A stretch of DNA of 64,000 nt from Anaerocolumna aminovalerica (GTDB lineage Bacteria; Bacillota; Clostridia; Lachnospirales; Lachnospiraceae): the NCBI RefSeq assembly GCF_900115365.1, contig NZ_FOWD01000013.1, forward strand, positions 1 to 64,000. The letters are read 5' to 3'. Positions 16,261 through 26,001 of the stretch are shown piece by piece. The notes beneath the pieces are model-generated. The model searched no databases, had not been told where the DNA came from, and worked only from the letters and a program-made list of their open reading frames with translations. The translations under genes were made by a program, and so were the position numbers. Numbering within the stretch: the stretch's first letter is position 1; each line of letters opens with the position of its first letter.

Positions 16261-17520
16261 TTAATCTTCAGAAATATACGAAATTTCGGCACCTAAATTG
16301 CCTAAATCCCTGCAAATATCCTCATATCCTCTTTGAATATGAATGGGGTTATGAACATTGGTTTTTCCCTCTGCCATAAGCCCTGCTATTATTAATGCAG
16401 CACCGCCCCTTAATTCACTGGCATACACATCTGCACCCTGCAATTGAGAACACCCCCGGATGGTTGCTTCCCTTCCGTTAATCTGGATATCCGCTCCGAA
16501 TTTTATTTGTTCTTTCACATTTTGGAATCTGCCTTCAAATATGTCTTCCACTATTTTGCTTGTTCCGGTTGACTTCATTAGAACTGACATCATTTGTGAC
16601 TGCATATCCGTTGGAAATCCTGGAAATGGCATGGTTCTGATAATCGGTATAGGCTTTGGCCTGCCATGGGAAGAAATCTGAATGTAATCTTCTCCACATA
16701 TGATGTGACTGCCAATTTCACGGAGAACCAGAATAACCCCTTCCAGACAACTGGAATTAATGCCTCTTAAAATTACTTCCCCTCCTACCCCTGCAACAGC
16801 AGCCAAATAAGTACCTGCCACGATTCTGTCTGACGCTGTAGTGTATTCCACATCATGTAGATTTTCTACTCCATGTATTTCAACTTTATCGGAACCAGCT
16901 CCTACAATATCAGCACCTGCGGCGTTCAAAAAATTACATAATTCAATAATTTCCGGTTCTTTTGCAGCATTATATATTACAGTTTTTCCTTTCGCTAAAA
17001 TAGCAGCCAGAATTACATTTTCTGTTGCACCTACGCTTGGAAATTCCAAAAATATATCTGTGCCAATAACACCCTCTGTATTACAATAAATCAGCCCGTC
17101 CTCTTCTTTCAGGGAGATATTCATTTTTGCAAATGCATGTAAATGAAAGTCTATAGGTCTTGCACCTATGGAACAACCCCCGGGATAGGTTACTATTGCA
17201 GATTTTCTTCGTCCAAGTAAGGCTCCCATAAGTATAATAGAAGATCGCATTTTCTTTACTAAATCTTCCGGGACGGTTGAAGTATTAAGGGTTGTTGTAT
17301 CAACAATAAGGGTAGATCCTTCCCATTCCACTAAACAGCCTATGGTCTCTAAAATATTTATCATATGATAAACATCCAATATTTTAGGACAATGATTTAA
17401 CTTTGTAATACCATTTACCAGAACTGTTGCTGCTAATATCGGCAAAACTGCATTTTTAGAACCCTGTATGTTAACTTCTCCATTCAGCTCATTTCCACCA
17501 ACAATTTGAATAATTGCCAT
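16261..17520 (-). CDS. murA: UDP-N-acetylglucosamine 1-carboxyvinyltransferase MurA
   Basis: First committed step of peptidoglycan synthesis: enolpyruvyl transfer from PEP to UDP-GlcNAc. The 419-residue length is standard. The fosfomycin-target cysteine lies in PGGCSIGARPID (about residue 115), and the N-terminal GSKNAVLPILAA (about 19-30) matches the family. It lies between ftsW and ftsQ, where many Firmicutes have murG and murB; murG is not in this window. Second murA copies are common in Firmicutes, so this may be either MurAA or MurAB. ATG with AGGTG. Confidence 0.95.
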   Translation of the reverse strand: MAIIQIVGGNELNGEVNIQGSKNAVLPILAATVLVNGITKLNHCPKILDVYHMINILETIGCLVEWEGSTLIVDTTTLNTSTVPEDLVKKMRSSIILMGALLGRRKSAIVTYPGGCSIGARPIDFHLHAFAKMNISLKEEDGLIYCNTEGVIGTDIFLEFPSVGATENVILAAILAKGKTVIYNAAKEPEIIELCNFLNAAGADIVGAGSDKVEIHGVENLHDVEYTTASDRIVAGTYLAAVAGVGGEVILRGINSSCLEGVILVLREIGSHIICGEDYIQISSHGRPKPIPIIRTMPFPGFPTDMQSQMMSVLMKSTGTSKIVEDIFEGRFQNVKEQIKFGADIQINGREATIRGCSQLQGADVYASELRGGAALIIAGLMAEGKTNVHNPIHIQRGYEDICRDLGNLGAEISYISED

Positions 17521-17626
17521 GGTTCACCTCAAACCAATAAGAAATATAGTATTACTATATGAAAGTTCCTTATAATTTGTGCTTGTAGCCGAATTGGTAA
17601 AAGTAAATACCTAATTAAGGATTTCA

Positions 17627-18772
17627 TTATCTTTCAAACTTTATTTGATTGGAAACACTTAAAACAATTCCCATTTCTATAAGTAAAACTACCAAGGAAC
17701 TGCCTCCATAACTGATAAACGGTAATGGAATACCGGTAGAAGGAATTGTATTGGTAACAACTGCAATATTTAAAAGTACCTGCATTGCAATATGTGTTAA
17801 AGTACCTGTAGCAATTAATCCTCCGTAAAGGTCCGGTGCGTTGATAGCGATTACAAACAATCGCCAGACAACCAATACAAAAATCAGGATAATGGCAACT
17901 GCTCCAAATAATCCAAGTTCTTCACAAATAACCGCAAAGATCATATCATTATGAGACTCCGGTATAAAGCCCAGCTTTTGCATGCTTTCTCCAAGTCCCC
18001 TGCCAAAAATTCCTCCGGAAGCAATTGCATACAGTCCTTGTAATATTTGATAGCCCTTCTCATGGGTTTCTACGTTTTTCCACACATCAATACGAGTGCT
18101 TCGATAACTCACCCCAAAAACGGCTATGGCTCCCAGTCCAATAGCTATGATTCCTGACACAATAAAATACAACTTTTTTCTACTGGCAACAAAACAAATA
18201 GCTATCATAATGCATCCCATAACCAAAGCAGTACTAAAGTTAGGAATTAAAACCAATACAATTAACGGAGCTACGAATACCACGACTCTTACAAAACCTC
18301 CGAATTTATCCAGTTTTCTGGGCGCTAAATTAACTATGTAGGCGGTAAATAATATAATTGCAATTTTAGACAACTCAGAAGGTTGAAAACTTCCCAAAGG
18401 TCCTAAATCAATCCATCGTTTTGCACCATTGATTTCTTTACCGAATATTAATACATATGTTTGTAGTAAAATACAAAAAATGAATAGCAAAGTAACGGGC
18501 TTCATTTTTAAAATAGGCAATTTTTTAATGTAAAAATGATAATCTATTTTAGAAACTATGAGCATTATAATTATACCCAGCGCCCCGAATATTGCTTGCT
18601 TCTCCAAATAAAAGGTGGGTTTCCCATAATTTCTGCTGGCATTATAGAAGCTGGTACTATAAATCATTACCAGTCCAATACACACTAAAAAAATAGTCAA
18701 GAACAGCAGACTGTAGTCATAATAGCTATGAAATTTTTTAACTTTCCCCTGTTCCCGTTCTGCCCTGGTCAT
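17627..18772 (-). CDS. ftsW: FtsW/SpoVE family peptidoglycan glycosyltransferase
   Basis: SEDS-family membrane glycosyltransferase that polymerises lipid II at the septum, working with a class B PBP. The 381-residue protein has about ten membrane spans, the SEDS hallmarks GRGLGESMQKLGFIPESHNDMIFAVICEE (in two pieces: GRGLGESMQK and PESHNDMIFAVICEELG) and a C-terminal PFISYGGSSL. Sequence alone does not separate FtsW (vegetative) from SpoVE (spore cortex); position next to spoVD, murD and mraY suits both. A perfect hairpin (18788-18801) sits right before its ribosome site, and the same block occurs before murE. Confidence 0.92.
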   Translation of the reverse strand: MTRAEREQGKVKKFHSYYDYSLLFLTIFLVCIGLVMIYSTSFYNASRNYGKPTFYLEKQAIFGALGIIIMLIVSKIDYHFYIKKLPILKMKPVTLLFIFCILLQTYVLIFGKEINGAKRWIDLGPLGSFQPSELSKIAIILFTAYIVNLAPRKLDKFGGFVRVVVFVAPLIVLVLIPNFSTALVMGCIMIAICFVASRKKLYFIVSGIIAIGLGAIAVFGVSYRSTRIDVWKNVETHEKGYQILQGLYAIASGGIFGRGLGESMQKLGFIPESHNDMIFAVICEELGLFGAVAIILIFVLVVWRLFVIAINAPDLYGGLIATGTLTHIAMQVLLNIAVVTNTIPSTGIPLPFISYGGSSLVVLLIEMGIVLSVSNQIKFER

Positions 18773-18803
18773 AAAAACCTCGATTCCGGCGCTTTAGCGC
18801 CAT
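18773..18803 (-). promoter_or_regulatory. Hairpin plus ribosome-site leader of ftsW
   Basis: On the minus strand GGCGCTAAAGCGCC (stem of six, two-base loop, 18801-18788) is followed by GGAATCGAGGTTTTT and the ftsW ATG. The same block with few changes precedes murE (45758-45786). The GAGG ribosome site is shared, so the structure may tune translation initiation. Confidence 0.6.
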
Positions 18804-18815
18804 TCTTTGTATCAT

Positions 18816-20177
18816 TCAATTCTTTAGATTCTTTACATATTCTTTAAAGAGGCTCCCACGCTCTTCATAATTTTTAAACATTCCCCAACTTGCACAGGCA
18901 GGGGATAATAATACAGAATCTCCCTGATTTGCCTTCCCTGCACAAATCTCTACTGCTTCTAATAAACTTTCCGCCATAATAATATTGTTAAACCCATGGC
19001 GTCTTGCAGTTGCTGCAATTTTATCCCTGGTCTGACCAAGGAGAACCAAGTAGCGTATCTTATTCCCAAAGGCCTCCACCCAATCATCAAAATCCGATCC
19101 CTTATCGTATCCCCCTGCGATTAATAAGGTAGGTGTCTGCATGGACTCAATCGCTTTCATAGAAGCATCCGGATTGGTTCCTTTGGAATCGTTATAATAC
19201 GTCACACCATTCTTTGTAGTTACAAATTCGATTCTATGCTCCACAGCAACAAAATTAATAATTGCTTTACGAATACAGTCAATAGGTACTTCTAAAGAAA
19301 TTCCTATTGCTGCTGCAGCCATAACGTTTTCATAACTATGTCTTCCAAATATGTTTAATTCATGTATATTGCAAATATAGGTTCTATTCTTATCCACACT
19401 ATAGTAGATATTATCTTCTTCCAGATAAATTCCGTTATCCAAACTATGTAGGCTGCTGAAAAAGAATACCTTTGTCTTAAGTTTTTTTCCGATTTCTCTT
19501 AAAGTATTATCTTCATAATTTAATACACATACATCATTTTGATCTTGATTTGCACTAATATTTACTTTAGCTTCAATATATTTCTCCATGGTATGGTGAC
19601 GATTTAGGTGATCCGGTGTAATATTTAATATAGCACTTACATCCGGCTTAAACTTATGAATGGTTTCTAATTGAAAACTGCTCATTTCCGCAACCGTAAT
19701 GGAATCCTCTGTTGTGTTAAGAACCATTTCCGTATATGGCACACCAATGTTTCCAACAACGAATACACTATTATAATAGGTTCTCATGATTTCTCCTACC
19801 AATGTAGTAGTTGTGGTTTTTCCGTTGGTTCCGGTAATTGCTGCAATTTTACCCTTGGAAAAATAATAAGCCAGCTCAATTTCTCCCCAGATTGGGATTT
19901 GATTGTTTCTCATCTTATTTACGATTTCAAGGTCAGTTGGTACACCGGGACTTAATATTGCTAAATCCAGTTGCTTTAATAAATTCTCCGGTATTTCTCC
20001 TAATAATATATTTCCTTTAAAACCGATTGGTAATTTTGCTGCTATGTCCTCTTTGTTTAGATTGGCATTTCCATCATATAATGTAATATCTGCTTCTGTC
20101 TGCTGTAATAACTTAACTGCAGCCATGCCACTGATACCTGTTCCGAAAACCAGCACTTTTTTATGCTTTATGTCCAT
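18816..20177 (-). CDS. murD: UDP-N-acetylmuramoyl-L-alanine--D-glutamate ligase MurD
   Basis: Cytoplasmic Mur ligase that adds D-glutamate to UDP-MurNAc-L-Ala. The 453-residue protein has an N-terminal Rossmann UDP-binding domain (VLVFGTGISGMAAVKLL), the ATP-binding GTNGKTTTT motif (about residue 116), the Mur ligase central motif NITPDHLNRH and the C-terminal domain start YYNDSKGTNPDA, the typical MurD motif. It follows mraY by 106 bp and precedes ftsW by 43 bp. Confidence 0.96.
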   Translation of the reverse strand: MDIKHKKVLVFGTGISGMAAVKLLQQTEADITLYDGNANLNKEDIAAKLPIGFKGNILLGEIPENLLKQLDLAILSPGVPTDLEIVNKMRNNQIPIWGEIELAYYFSKGKIAAITGTNGKTTTTTLVGEIMRTYYNSVFVVGNIGVPYTEMVLNTTEDSITVAEMSSFQLETIHKFKPDVSAILNITPDHLNRHHTMEKYIEAKVNISANQDQNDVCVLNYEDNTLREIGKKLKTKVFFFSSLHSLDNGIYLEEDNIYYSVDKNRTYICNIHELNIFGRHSYENVMAAAAIGISLEVPIDCIRKAIINFVAVEHRIEFVTTKNGVTYYNDSKGTNPDASMKAIESMQTPTLLIAGGYDKGSDFDDWVEAFGNKIRYLVLLGQTRDKIAATARRHGFNNIIMAESLLEAVEICAGKANQGDSVLLSPACASWGMFKNYEERGSLFKEYVKNLKN

Positions 20178-20283
20178 ATTACTTCCTTCTTTCCTATATG
20201 CAAAGTTCTTTACTTTATATTCCGGTATTTTGTATGCCGTTTTCTTATAAATTCTTTAAAATTATTTGTATAATAAATATTTT

Positions 20284-21252
20284 TTATAAACCAATTAATG
20301 CGATTAAGCAAAGCACCGCAGTAATTACAGAGAATACAGCAACTACTCTGGTTTCCGGCCATCCGCATAATTCAAAATGATGGTGTATCGGTGCCATTTT
20401 GAAGATTCTTTTTCCGCCGGATATCTTAAAATATCCAACCTGCAGCATAACAGATATAACTTCTACCAGATAAATAATACCTACTATAAGAATGAACAAT
20501 GGCATACGCAGCATATATGCAGAAGCTGCAACAAAGCCTCCAAGTGCCAAAGAACCTGTATCTCCCATAAATACCCTTGCCGGATAAATATTGAATACCA
20601 AAAATCCTAGCAAACTTCCAGCCACTGCACAGGTAATTGGTGATATACCGCTTTGTGTTCCAATGGCAACTACTGAGAAAAAAGTAGCAATTAATAGAGT
20701 AACACTGGTTGCTAATCCATCCAGTCCATCCGTAAAATTGGCTCCGTTTACTGTACCCAGCATAACAATAAACAACAATGGTACAAATAAAAATGAAGTT
20801 TCCAAATACTTGCCTTCTGCAAGACCACCGGTAAAAGGTATCAACATTTTTGTACCTACATCTGTATAATTAACCAGATAGTAGCCGAATATGGAAGTAA
20901 CCAAAATCTGACCCACCAACTTTTGCCAAGCCCTTAGTCCCATGGATCTTTTCATAACTATTTTTATATAATCATCTAGAAAGCCAATGACGCCAAAACC
21001 TACAGTTGCAAATAACACCGGAATCATATCCGAATATTTTCCAATGTAAAACAGTGAAGTAAGGATTATACTTAGTAAAATTATGATACCTCCCATAGTA
21101 GGAGTTCCTGACTTCTTAAGATGAGATTCCGGTCCGTCATCCCGTACATACTGACCAAATTTTAACCTTTTTAAAAAAGGTATCATGACAGGGCAAAGTA
21201 TGACACTAATTACAAATGATATGAGAACCGGTATTAATATTTTAAAATCCAT
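20284..21252 (-). CDS. mraY: Phospho-N-acetylmuramoyl-pentapeptide transferase MraY
   Basis: Membrane enzyme that transfers phospho-MurNAc-pentapeptide to undecaprenyl phosphate, forming lipid I. The 322-residue protein has about ten spans and the MraY motifs: GTPTMGGI, the aspartate pair FLDDYIKI, NGANFTDGLDGLA, the MGDTGSLALGG segment and the HHHFE motif (IHHHFELCGWPETRVV) near the C-terminus. GGGAGG precedes the ATG. It sits between spoVD and murD in the usual order. Confidence 0.96.
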   Translation of the reverse strand: MDFKILIPVLISFVISVILCPVMIPFLKRLKFGQYVRDDGPESHLKKSGTPTMGGIIILLSIILTSLFYIGKYSDMIPVLFATVGFGVIGFLDDYIKIVMKRSMGLRAWQKLVGQILVTSIFGYYLVNYTDVGTKMLIPFTGGLAEGKYLETSFLFVPLLFIVMLGTVNGANFTDGLDGLATSVTLLIATFFSVVAIGTQSGISPITCAVAGSLLGFLVFNIYPARVFMGDTGSLALGGFVAASAYMLRMPLFILIVGIIYLVEVISVMLQVGYFKISGGKRIFKMAPIHHHFELCGWPETRVVAVFSVITAVLCLIALIGL

Positions 21253-21316
21253 GTTTATTTCCTCCCAAGTGAATTCACTTATAATTCTTTCGTAAAATCA
21301 ACTTATTTATTATATT

Positions 21317-23266
21317 CTATTTAAGGTATAGAATCAAGTCGCTATTTCTTTCTATCTTCTCACCAGGTAGTGGAAATTGTTCTGAAACAATATCACCTTC
21401 ACCAGTATAATAAACTTCTCCTAAATCCACTTCTTTCAGTATTTCTTTCACTTCTTTTACCGTCTTTCCAATAAAGTCCGGCATCTGAACAGTTCCAATA
21501 CTGTATTCTTTTATCTCCGCTTCTGTATAGCTTTCCTCAATACCTAAATAAGGTAATATGTTATCAAATACTTCGGACACCACCGGTGCTGCAATAGTAC
21601 CTCCATAATAAATTCCTACCGGTTCATCGATTAAAACCACTGCCATTACCTGAGGATCATTGGCAGGTGCAAAACCAATAAAAGAAGATATGTACTTGTT
21701 ACTGCTTCTTGGCAGTTTTTCAGAAGTGGCAGTTTTTCCTCCAATGCGAAAACCTGGTAAATAAGCCCTCTTTCCTGTTCCTTCTGAAACTACCAGTTCT
21801 AATAGATTTTTCATAGTTTCCGAAGTTTCTTTGGAAACTGCACCTGCCTGAACTGGATACTCAAAGTTTTTCACAGTAGAACCATCCGGACTTTTTGCAG
21901 TGATTCCAAAATGGGGAGTTACTAAATTTCCTCCATTCACCACCGCACTTGAAGCCACCAATAGCTGTAAAGGAGTAATTTGAAAGGACTGGCCAAAGGA
22001 TATGGTTGCTAATTCTACTGCTCCTACTTTTTCCGGCTTATGCATGATGGATTTTGCCTCTCCAGGAAGATCTATGCCAGTTTTTTGAAACAGTCCAAGT
22101 TTCTTAAAATATTTATACATATTAGTAAGTCCAACCCTGGCACCAAGTTCCATAAATACCGGATTGCAGGAATTCTTAATGCCTTCTATAAAAGTTTCAC
22201 TGCCATGTCCGCCTGCTTTATGGCAGCGTATTCTTCTGTCTTCCACAATCTTATATCCCGGACAATGAAAATGATCATTCAAAGAAACTACTTTTTCTTC
22301 CAGCGCCGCGGTAGCGGTTATGATCTTAAAGGAAGAACCCGGTTCATAAGTATCACTAATGGAAGCATTTCTCCACATATTGTTTAGTAAATCATTCTTT
22401 TTCTCGCTGGTTAAAGTAGTCATATCTATGCCTTCCAGCATATTATCAGTTAAAGTATATGGACTATTTAAATTAAATTCAGGAACATTAACCATAGCGT
22501 ATATTTCGCCTGTTTTAGGGCTCATAACTATCAATTTCACATTATTTGCCTGCTTGGCCTCCAACACTTTTAAGGCAGCTTGTTCCGCGTATTTTTGAAT
22601 ATTTACATCCAGACTAATATACAAATCATTTCCGGCTTTGGGCTCAATTCGGTCTTCTGCGGCATTTTCTATTTCAACTCCATATGCTGTTGTAAGAGTC
22701 AATATAGTACCGTCTATACCTTTTAAATATTTTTCATATGCAACCTCTAAACCAATGATTCCCTGATTATCACTGCCGGTAAAACCGATTACCTTGGATG
22801 CCAAAGTTTCAAAAGGATAGTATCTTTTATAATCCTCATCCACCATAACCCCATCCAAATCGTAATCACGAATTGCATCTGCTATCTCTTTATCAACATT
22901 AGACTTAATTCTTTCAATGGATGATACTTTTTCCACTCTTTTTCTAACCTTCGCTTCATCCAAATCCAATAAATCAGATAAGACCTGAATTACTTTTTCC
23001 GGTTCTTTTATCTGACTATGAATTACAGATATGGTAGATACCGGCTTATTAGTAGCGATTGCAATTCCATTTCGATCGTATATTATGCCTCTTGCAGCTT
23101 TAATGGCACGCTCTCTTTCGTGTAAGTCTTCCGCTCTTTCTGCATACTCTGCTGATTTTACAATCATCAGATATCCAAGTCTGACGGTTAGGCCTGTAGC
23201 TGCTATAAGAACAAATATTATAATAATAAGCACGTTACGACGATTGAAAGTTTTATTTCTTGCCAT
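21317..23266 (-). CDS. spoVD: Class B penicillin-binding protein, SpoVD type, with PASTA domain
   Basis: Transpeptidase of the septal/cortex type: N-terminal span (NVLIIIIFVLIAATGLTV), PBP dimer domain and transpeptidase domain, ending with one PASTA domain (about 590-649). Active-site motifs are SSFK (in YEPGSSFKIITA), SCN (in IKNSCNPVFME) and KTA rather than the usual KTG (in GGKTATSEKL). SpoVD is needed for spore cortex synthesis in Bacillus; the C-terminal PASTA supports this class. ATG 23266 follows GAGG at proper spacing; 23278 would include it. The KTA variant is worth noting but the rest of the domain is intact. Confidence 0.9.
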   Translation of the reverse strand: MARNKTFNRRNVLIIIIFVLIAATGLTVRLGYLMIVKSAEYAERAEDLHERERAIKAARGIIYDRNGIAIATNKPVSTISVIHSQIKEPEKVIQVLSDLLDLDEAKVRKRVEKVSSIERIKSNVDKEIADAIRDYDLDGVMVDEDYKRYYPFETLASKVIGFTGSDNQGIIGLEVAYEKYLKGIDGTILTLTTAYGVEIENAAEDRIEPKAGNDLYISLDVNIQKYAEQAALKVLEAKQANNVKLIVMSPKTGEIYAMVNVPEFNLNSPYTLTDNMLEGIDMTTLTSEKKNDLLNNMWRNASISDTYEPGSSFKIITATAALEEKVVSLNDHFHCPGYKIVEDRRIRCHKAGGHGSETFIEGIKNSCNPVFMELGARVGLTNMYKYFKKLGLFQKTGIDLPGEAKSIMHKPEKVGAVELATISFGQSFQITPLQLLVASSAVVNGGNLVTPHFGITAKSPDGSTVKNFEYPVQAGAVSKETSETMKNLLELVVSEGTGKRAYLPGFRIGGKTATSEKLPRSSNKYISSFIGFAPANDPQVMAVVLIDEPVGIYYGGTIAAPVVSEVFDNILPYLGIEESYTEAEIKEYSIGTVQMPDFIGKTVKEVKEILKEVDLGEVYYTGEGDIVSEQFPLPGEKIERNSDLILYLK

Positions 23267-23352
23267 AAGCTTCCTCATATATCTTATTGCTTTATTTTAT
23301 TACATCATTCATGAGGATATGATTAATCTTTTGTCAAATACATTAAATAGAT

Positions 23353-25446
23353 TTACTCTTCGGTTTCCTCTCCTAAACCAGATAGCACATCCGGATAGGA
23401 TTCGTCTGATGTTTCAGGCCCCTCTTCTGTACCGGTACCGGCTTCGCCAGAATTCGTTTCTGATTCTTGCCCGCTTTCTGTATTATTGCCTTCATTAGAT
23501 TGATTAGTCAATGAATCGTTATTTTCTTCGCTATTTTCTTCTTCATTAGAATTATTCCCTGAACTTGCCCCATTAGCAGTACTTTCCGAATCTCTATTGG
23601 AATTACTTCCGGTACCACCTTCTGTATCCGTAAAAACATCATCATGGGAGGGGTAAATTTCCAAAAACGGAAGAACTTCAGCTAATATTTGACTGGTCAG
23701 CTTTGTTGCAAGAGAACTATCTGCCTGTTTAATTACATTTTGTGCTTCGTCTATAACAACATAGATTACAATTTCCGGATTATCTGCCGGAACATTTCCA
23801 ATGAAAGACACAATATAAGTTTTATCCGCCCTCGGTAACTTTTCAGCCGTACCGGTTTTTCCCCCTACGGTATAGCCGGGTACTTGTGCATGCTTTGCAG
23901 TTCCGGCCTCTACAGTCTGAAACATGGCTTCTTTTATAAAATTCGATGTTTCCTTTGACACTGTTTTCCGTATTAAATTTTTATCGAAGGTTTTGACCGT
24001 TGCACCCTGATCATTAATTATTTCTTTAGCCACATGGGGCTGATAAAAATATCCGCCATTGATTAAAGAAGAATAAGCAGCTGCAACCTGTACCATAGTG
24101 GAAGTAAAATTCTGTCCAAAACTATTGGTTGCCAGGGCAGAATCAACTCGGTCCTTTTTAGGCATTAAGATACCATTTGCTTCACCAGGAAGATCAATTC
24201 CTACTTTTTCTCCAAACCCAAAAAAGGTTTGATAATTATAAAATAGTTTTTTTCCCTCTTTTGCTGCTATTTGCATCAATGCATCATTACAGGATTTCAT
24301 AAGTGCTTCTTGTAATGTAATTGTACCATGCCCAGCACGATTGCTGCATTTGATGGTGTAACCCCCTACCTTTTCATATCCATCGCAAAAGAAAGTATCG
24401 TCAGCAGATATCAGCCCTTCTTCCAATGCGGCAGCTACTGTTATCGGCTTAAAAGTGGAACCGGGTTCCCAAGCGTCATTTATGGTAAAGTTTCTCCATA
24501 TCTTATTTAATGCTTCCAGCTTATCATCTTCTGTCATCCCTTCAATTTCTTTTTTGGTATAAAAGGAGGACAAATCTGTGGGGTTATTCAAATCATAGGC
24601 TTTATTTGATACCATTGCATAAATCTCACCATTATTGGGATTCATAATAAGAACACCTATGTTCTTACTGCCATATTCTTCATTAAATGCATCTACATGT
24701 TTCTGTACAATGCCCTGTACACTGGCATCAATTGTAGTAATTATGGTATTCCCGTTTACCGCAGGTTTTATATGGCGTTCCAGATTCAGCTCCGAATCAA
24801 TGTAGCCATATTCTCTGCCGTTTGTCCCATTTAATTCTTCATTATAATATTGCTCAATACCCCAGGTCCCTACATTTCCGCTGGCTGTAAATCCAATGAC
24901 ATGGCTTGCCAATGAGTCGTAAGGATAGCTTCTTATGTAATCTTCTTCAAACCAAACGCCCTTAATATGGCTGTCCTTTTCTTCTATTTTATTTTTCATT
25001 GCAGTCATTTGGTCATAAGTCAGATTCTTAAGCAGCTTTACATACTGGCTTTCCGGTTTTGTTTTTACAATTTCCATCAATTCTTTCCGGGATAAACTGT
25101 CATAGGTATCTACCAGTGCTGTAATGGTCGGCTCCAGATTATCTTCTTTTTCTTTCAGCATGTATTTCACGTCTAAAATCAAGTGATATACTTTTTGGCT
25201 GGCAGCTAACACCGTTCCCTTACGGTCCAAAATACTTCCCCTTCTATAAGGAATGGTACTGCTTGTATAGGTTTGCTGAGATAAAACTCGTTTAGCATAC
25301 TTTTCTCCATCTTTTCGATTTAAGTACACCAGTCTACCAATCAACGCAATTAGAGCAATGATTATAACGCAAAAAACAAGCAATAATTTTGCTTGCATTT
25401 TGGGTGTAAAAGACTTTCTTTTCTTTTCTTTTGCTCTTCTATTCAA
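23353..25446 (-). CDS. Class B penicillin-binding protein (FtsI/PBP2B-like) with acidic Ser/Asn-rich tail
   Basis: Septal transpeptidase in the position of ftsI/pbpB. N-terminal span (LLLVFCVIIIALIALIGRLVYL), dimer domain, transpeptidase domain with STFK (WEPGSTFKPITV), SCN (MKSCNDALMQ) and KTG (GGKTGTAEKL). It has no PASTA domain. Instead the last about 100 residues are a low-complexity, acidic, Ser/Asn/Glu/Gly-rich tail, probably disordered on the outside of the membrane. The start is probably TTG 25446 (eight bases after GAGG); GTG 25455 overlaps the site. It follows the ftsL gene with almost no gap, supporting a divisome role. Confidence 0.9.
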   Translation of the reverse strand: MNRRAKEKKRKSFTPKMQAKLLLVFCVIIIALIALIGRLVYLNRKDGEKYAKRVLSQQTYTSSTIPYRRGSILDRKGTVLAASQKVYHLILDVKYMLKEKEDNLEPTITALVDTYDSLSRKELMEIVKTKPESQYVKLLKNLTYDQMTAMKNKIEEKDSHIKGVWFEEDYIRSYPYDSLASHVIGFTASGNVGTWGIEQYYNEELNGTNGREYGYIDSELNLERHIKPAVNGNTIITTIDASVQGIVQKHVDAFNEEYGSKNIGVLIMNPNNGEIYAMVSNKAYDLNNPTDLSSFYTKKEIEGMTEDDKLEALNKIWRNFTINDAWEPGSTFKPITVAAALEEGLISADDTFFCDGYEKVGGYTIKCSNRAGHGTITLQEALMKSCNDALMQIAAKEGKKLFYNYQTFFGFGEKVGIDLPGEANGILMPKKDRVDSALATNSFGQNFTSTMVQVAAAYSSLINGGYFYQPHVAKEIINDQGATVKTFDKNLIRKTVSKETSNFIKEAMFQTVEAGTAKHAQVPGYTVGGKTGTAEKLPRADKTYIVSFIGNVPADNPEIVIYVVIDEAQNVIKQADSSLATKLTSQILAEVLPFLEIYPSHDDVFTDTEGGTGSNSNRDSESTANGASSGNNSNEEENSEENNDSLTNQSNEGNNTESGQESETNSGEAGTGTEEGPETSDESYPDVLSGLGEETEE

Positions 25447-25456
25447 TTTCTGCACC

Positions 25457-25972
25457 TCAATTCAATATTTTATCAATTAAAGTAGGTTTTTCCACTTCTG
25501 GAATTTCCCCATGTTGTCTTACATAATCACTTAAATTACTTTCATATGCAATAACTTGATTATCGCGGGGATATACCATTCCTAATTCCTCGGTTGCTAC
25601 TTCATAAATATAATTTAAATCCAGAGATGTTTCAATTTCTGATAATGCAGAGGCATTTTCATTTTTTATTTTAATTAAATTGCTTTCCAGTTTAACAATA
25701 TCCTTATTCATTTGTGAAATATTGGATTGTACACTTAGATACTCCAAACATATATATACTGTTACAACAATTGCAAAGGTAAGAATAAGCATTGATACAA
25801 TATCCATACCTGTATTTAATTCTTGTCTTTTTCGACTTTTTCTTCTGGTTTCTTGTCTTCGGACCGGTCTTTGTGCTTCCTGATAATCCGGTACCACCTG
25901 CAACTTTCTTGCTGCATTTCCTTCTATACTGTATATATTATGATTGTAATTACGTCTCTTTCTTTCCTCCAT
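25457..25972 (-). CDS. ftsL: FtsL-like septum formation protein
   Basis: A 171-residue bitopic protein: basic cytosolic N-terminus with RRKSRKRQE, one span (IVSMLILTFAIVVTVYICLEYL, split about 58-79), then a coiled coil with heptad-like leucine/isoleucine spacing (NISQMNKDIVKLESNLIKI) and a short tail that includes the family-typical ELGMVYP. It has the size and topology of FtsL/DivIC but weak sequence conservation, as usual for this family. Position between rsmH and the class B PBP gene is the strongest support. GGGGAGG precedes the ATG. Confidence 0.8.
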   Translation of the reverse strand: MEERKRRNYNHNIYSIEGNAARKLQVVPDYQEAQRPVRRQETRRKSRKRQELNTGMDIVSMLILTFAIVVTVYICLEYLSVQSNISQMNKDIVKLESNLIKIKNENASALSEIETSLDLNYIYEVATEELGMVYPRDNQVIAYESNLSDYVRQHGEIPEVEKPTLIDKILN

Positions 25973-26001
25973 GGAATATCCTCCCCGCTTCTATCTCTTT
26001 G

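Noticed and set aside
17570-17615. tRNA-like piece (GTAGCCGAATTGGTAAAAG)
   Set aside because: Resembles the D-arm of a tRNA-Leu or tRNA-Ser but no acceptor, anticodon or T-arm follows; too short.
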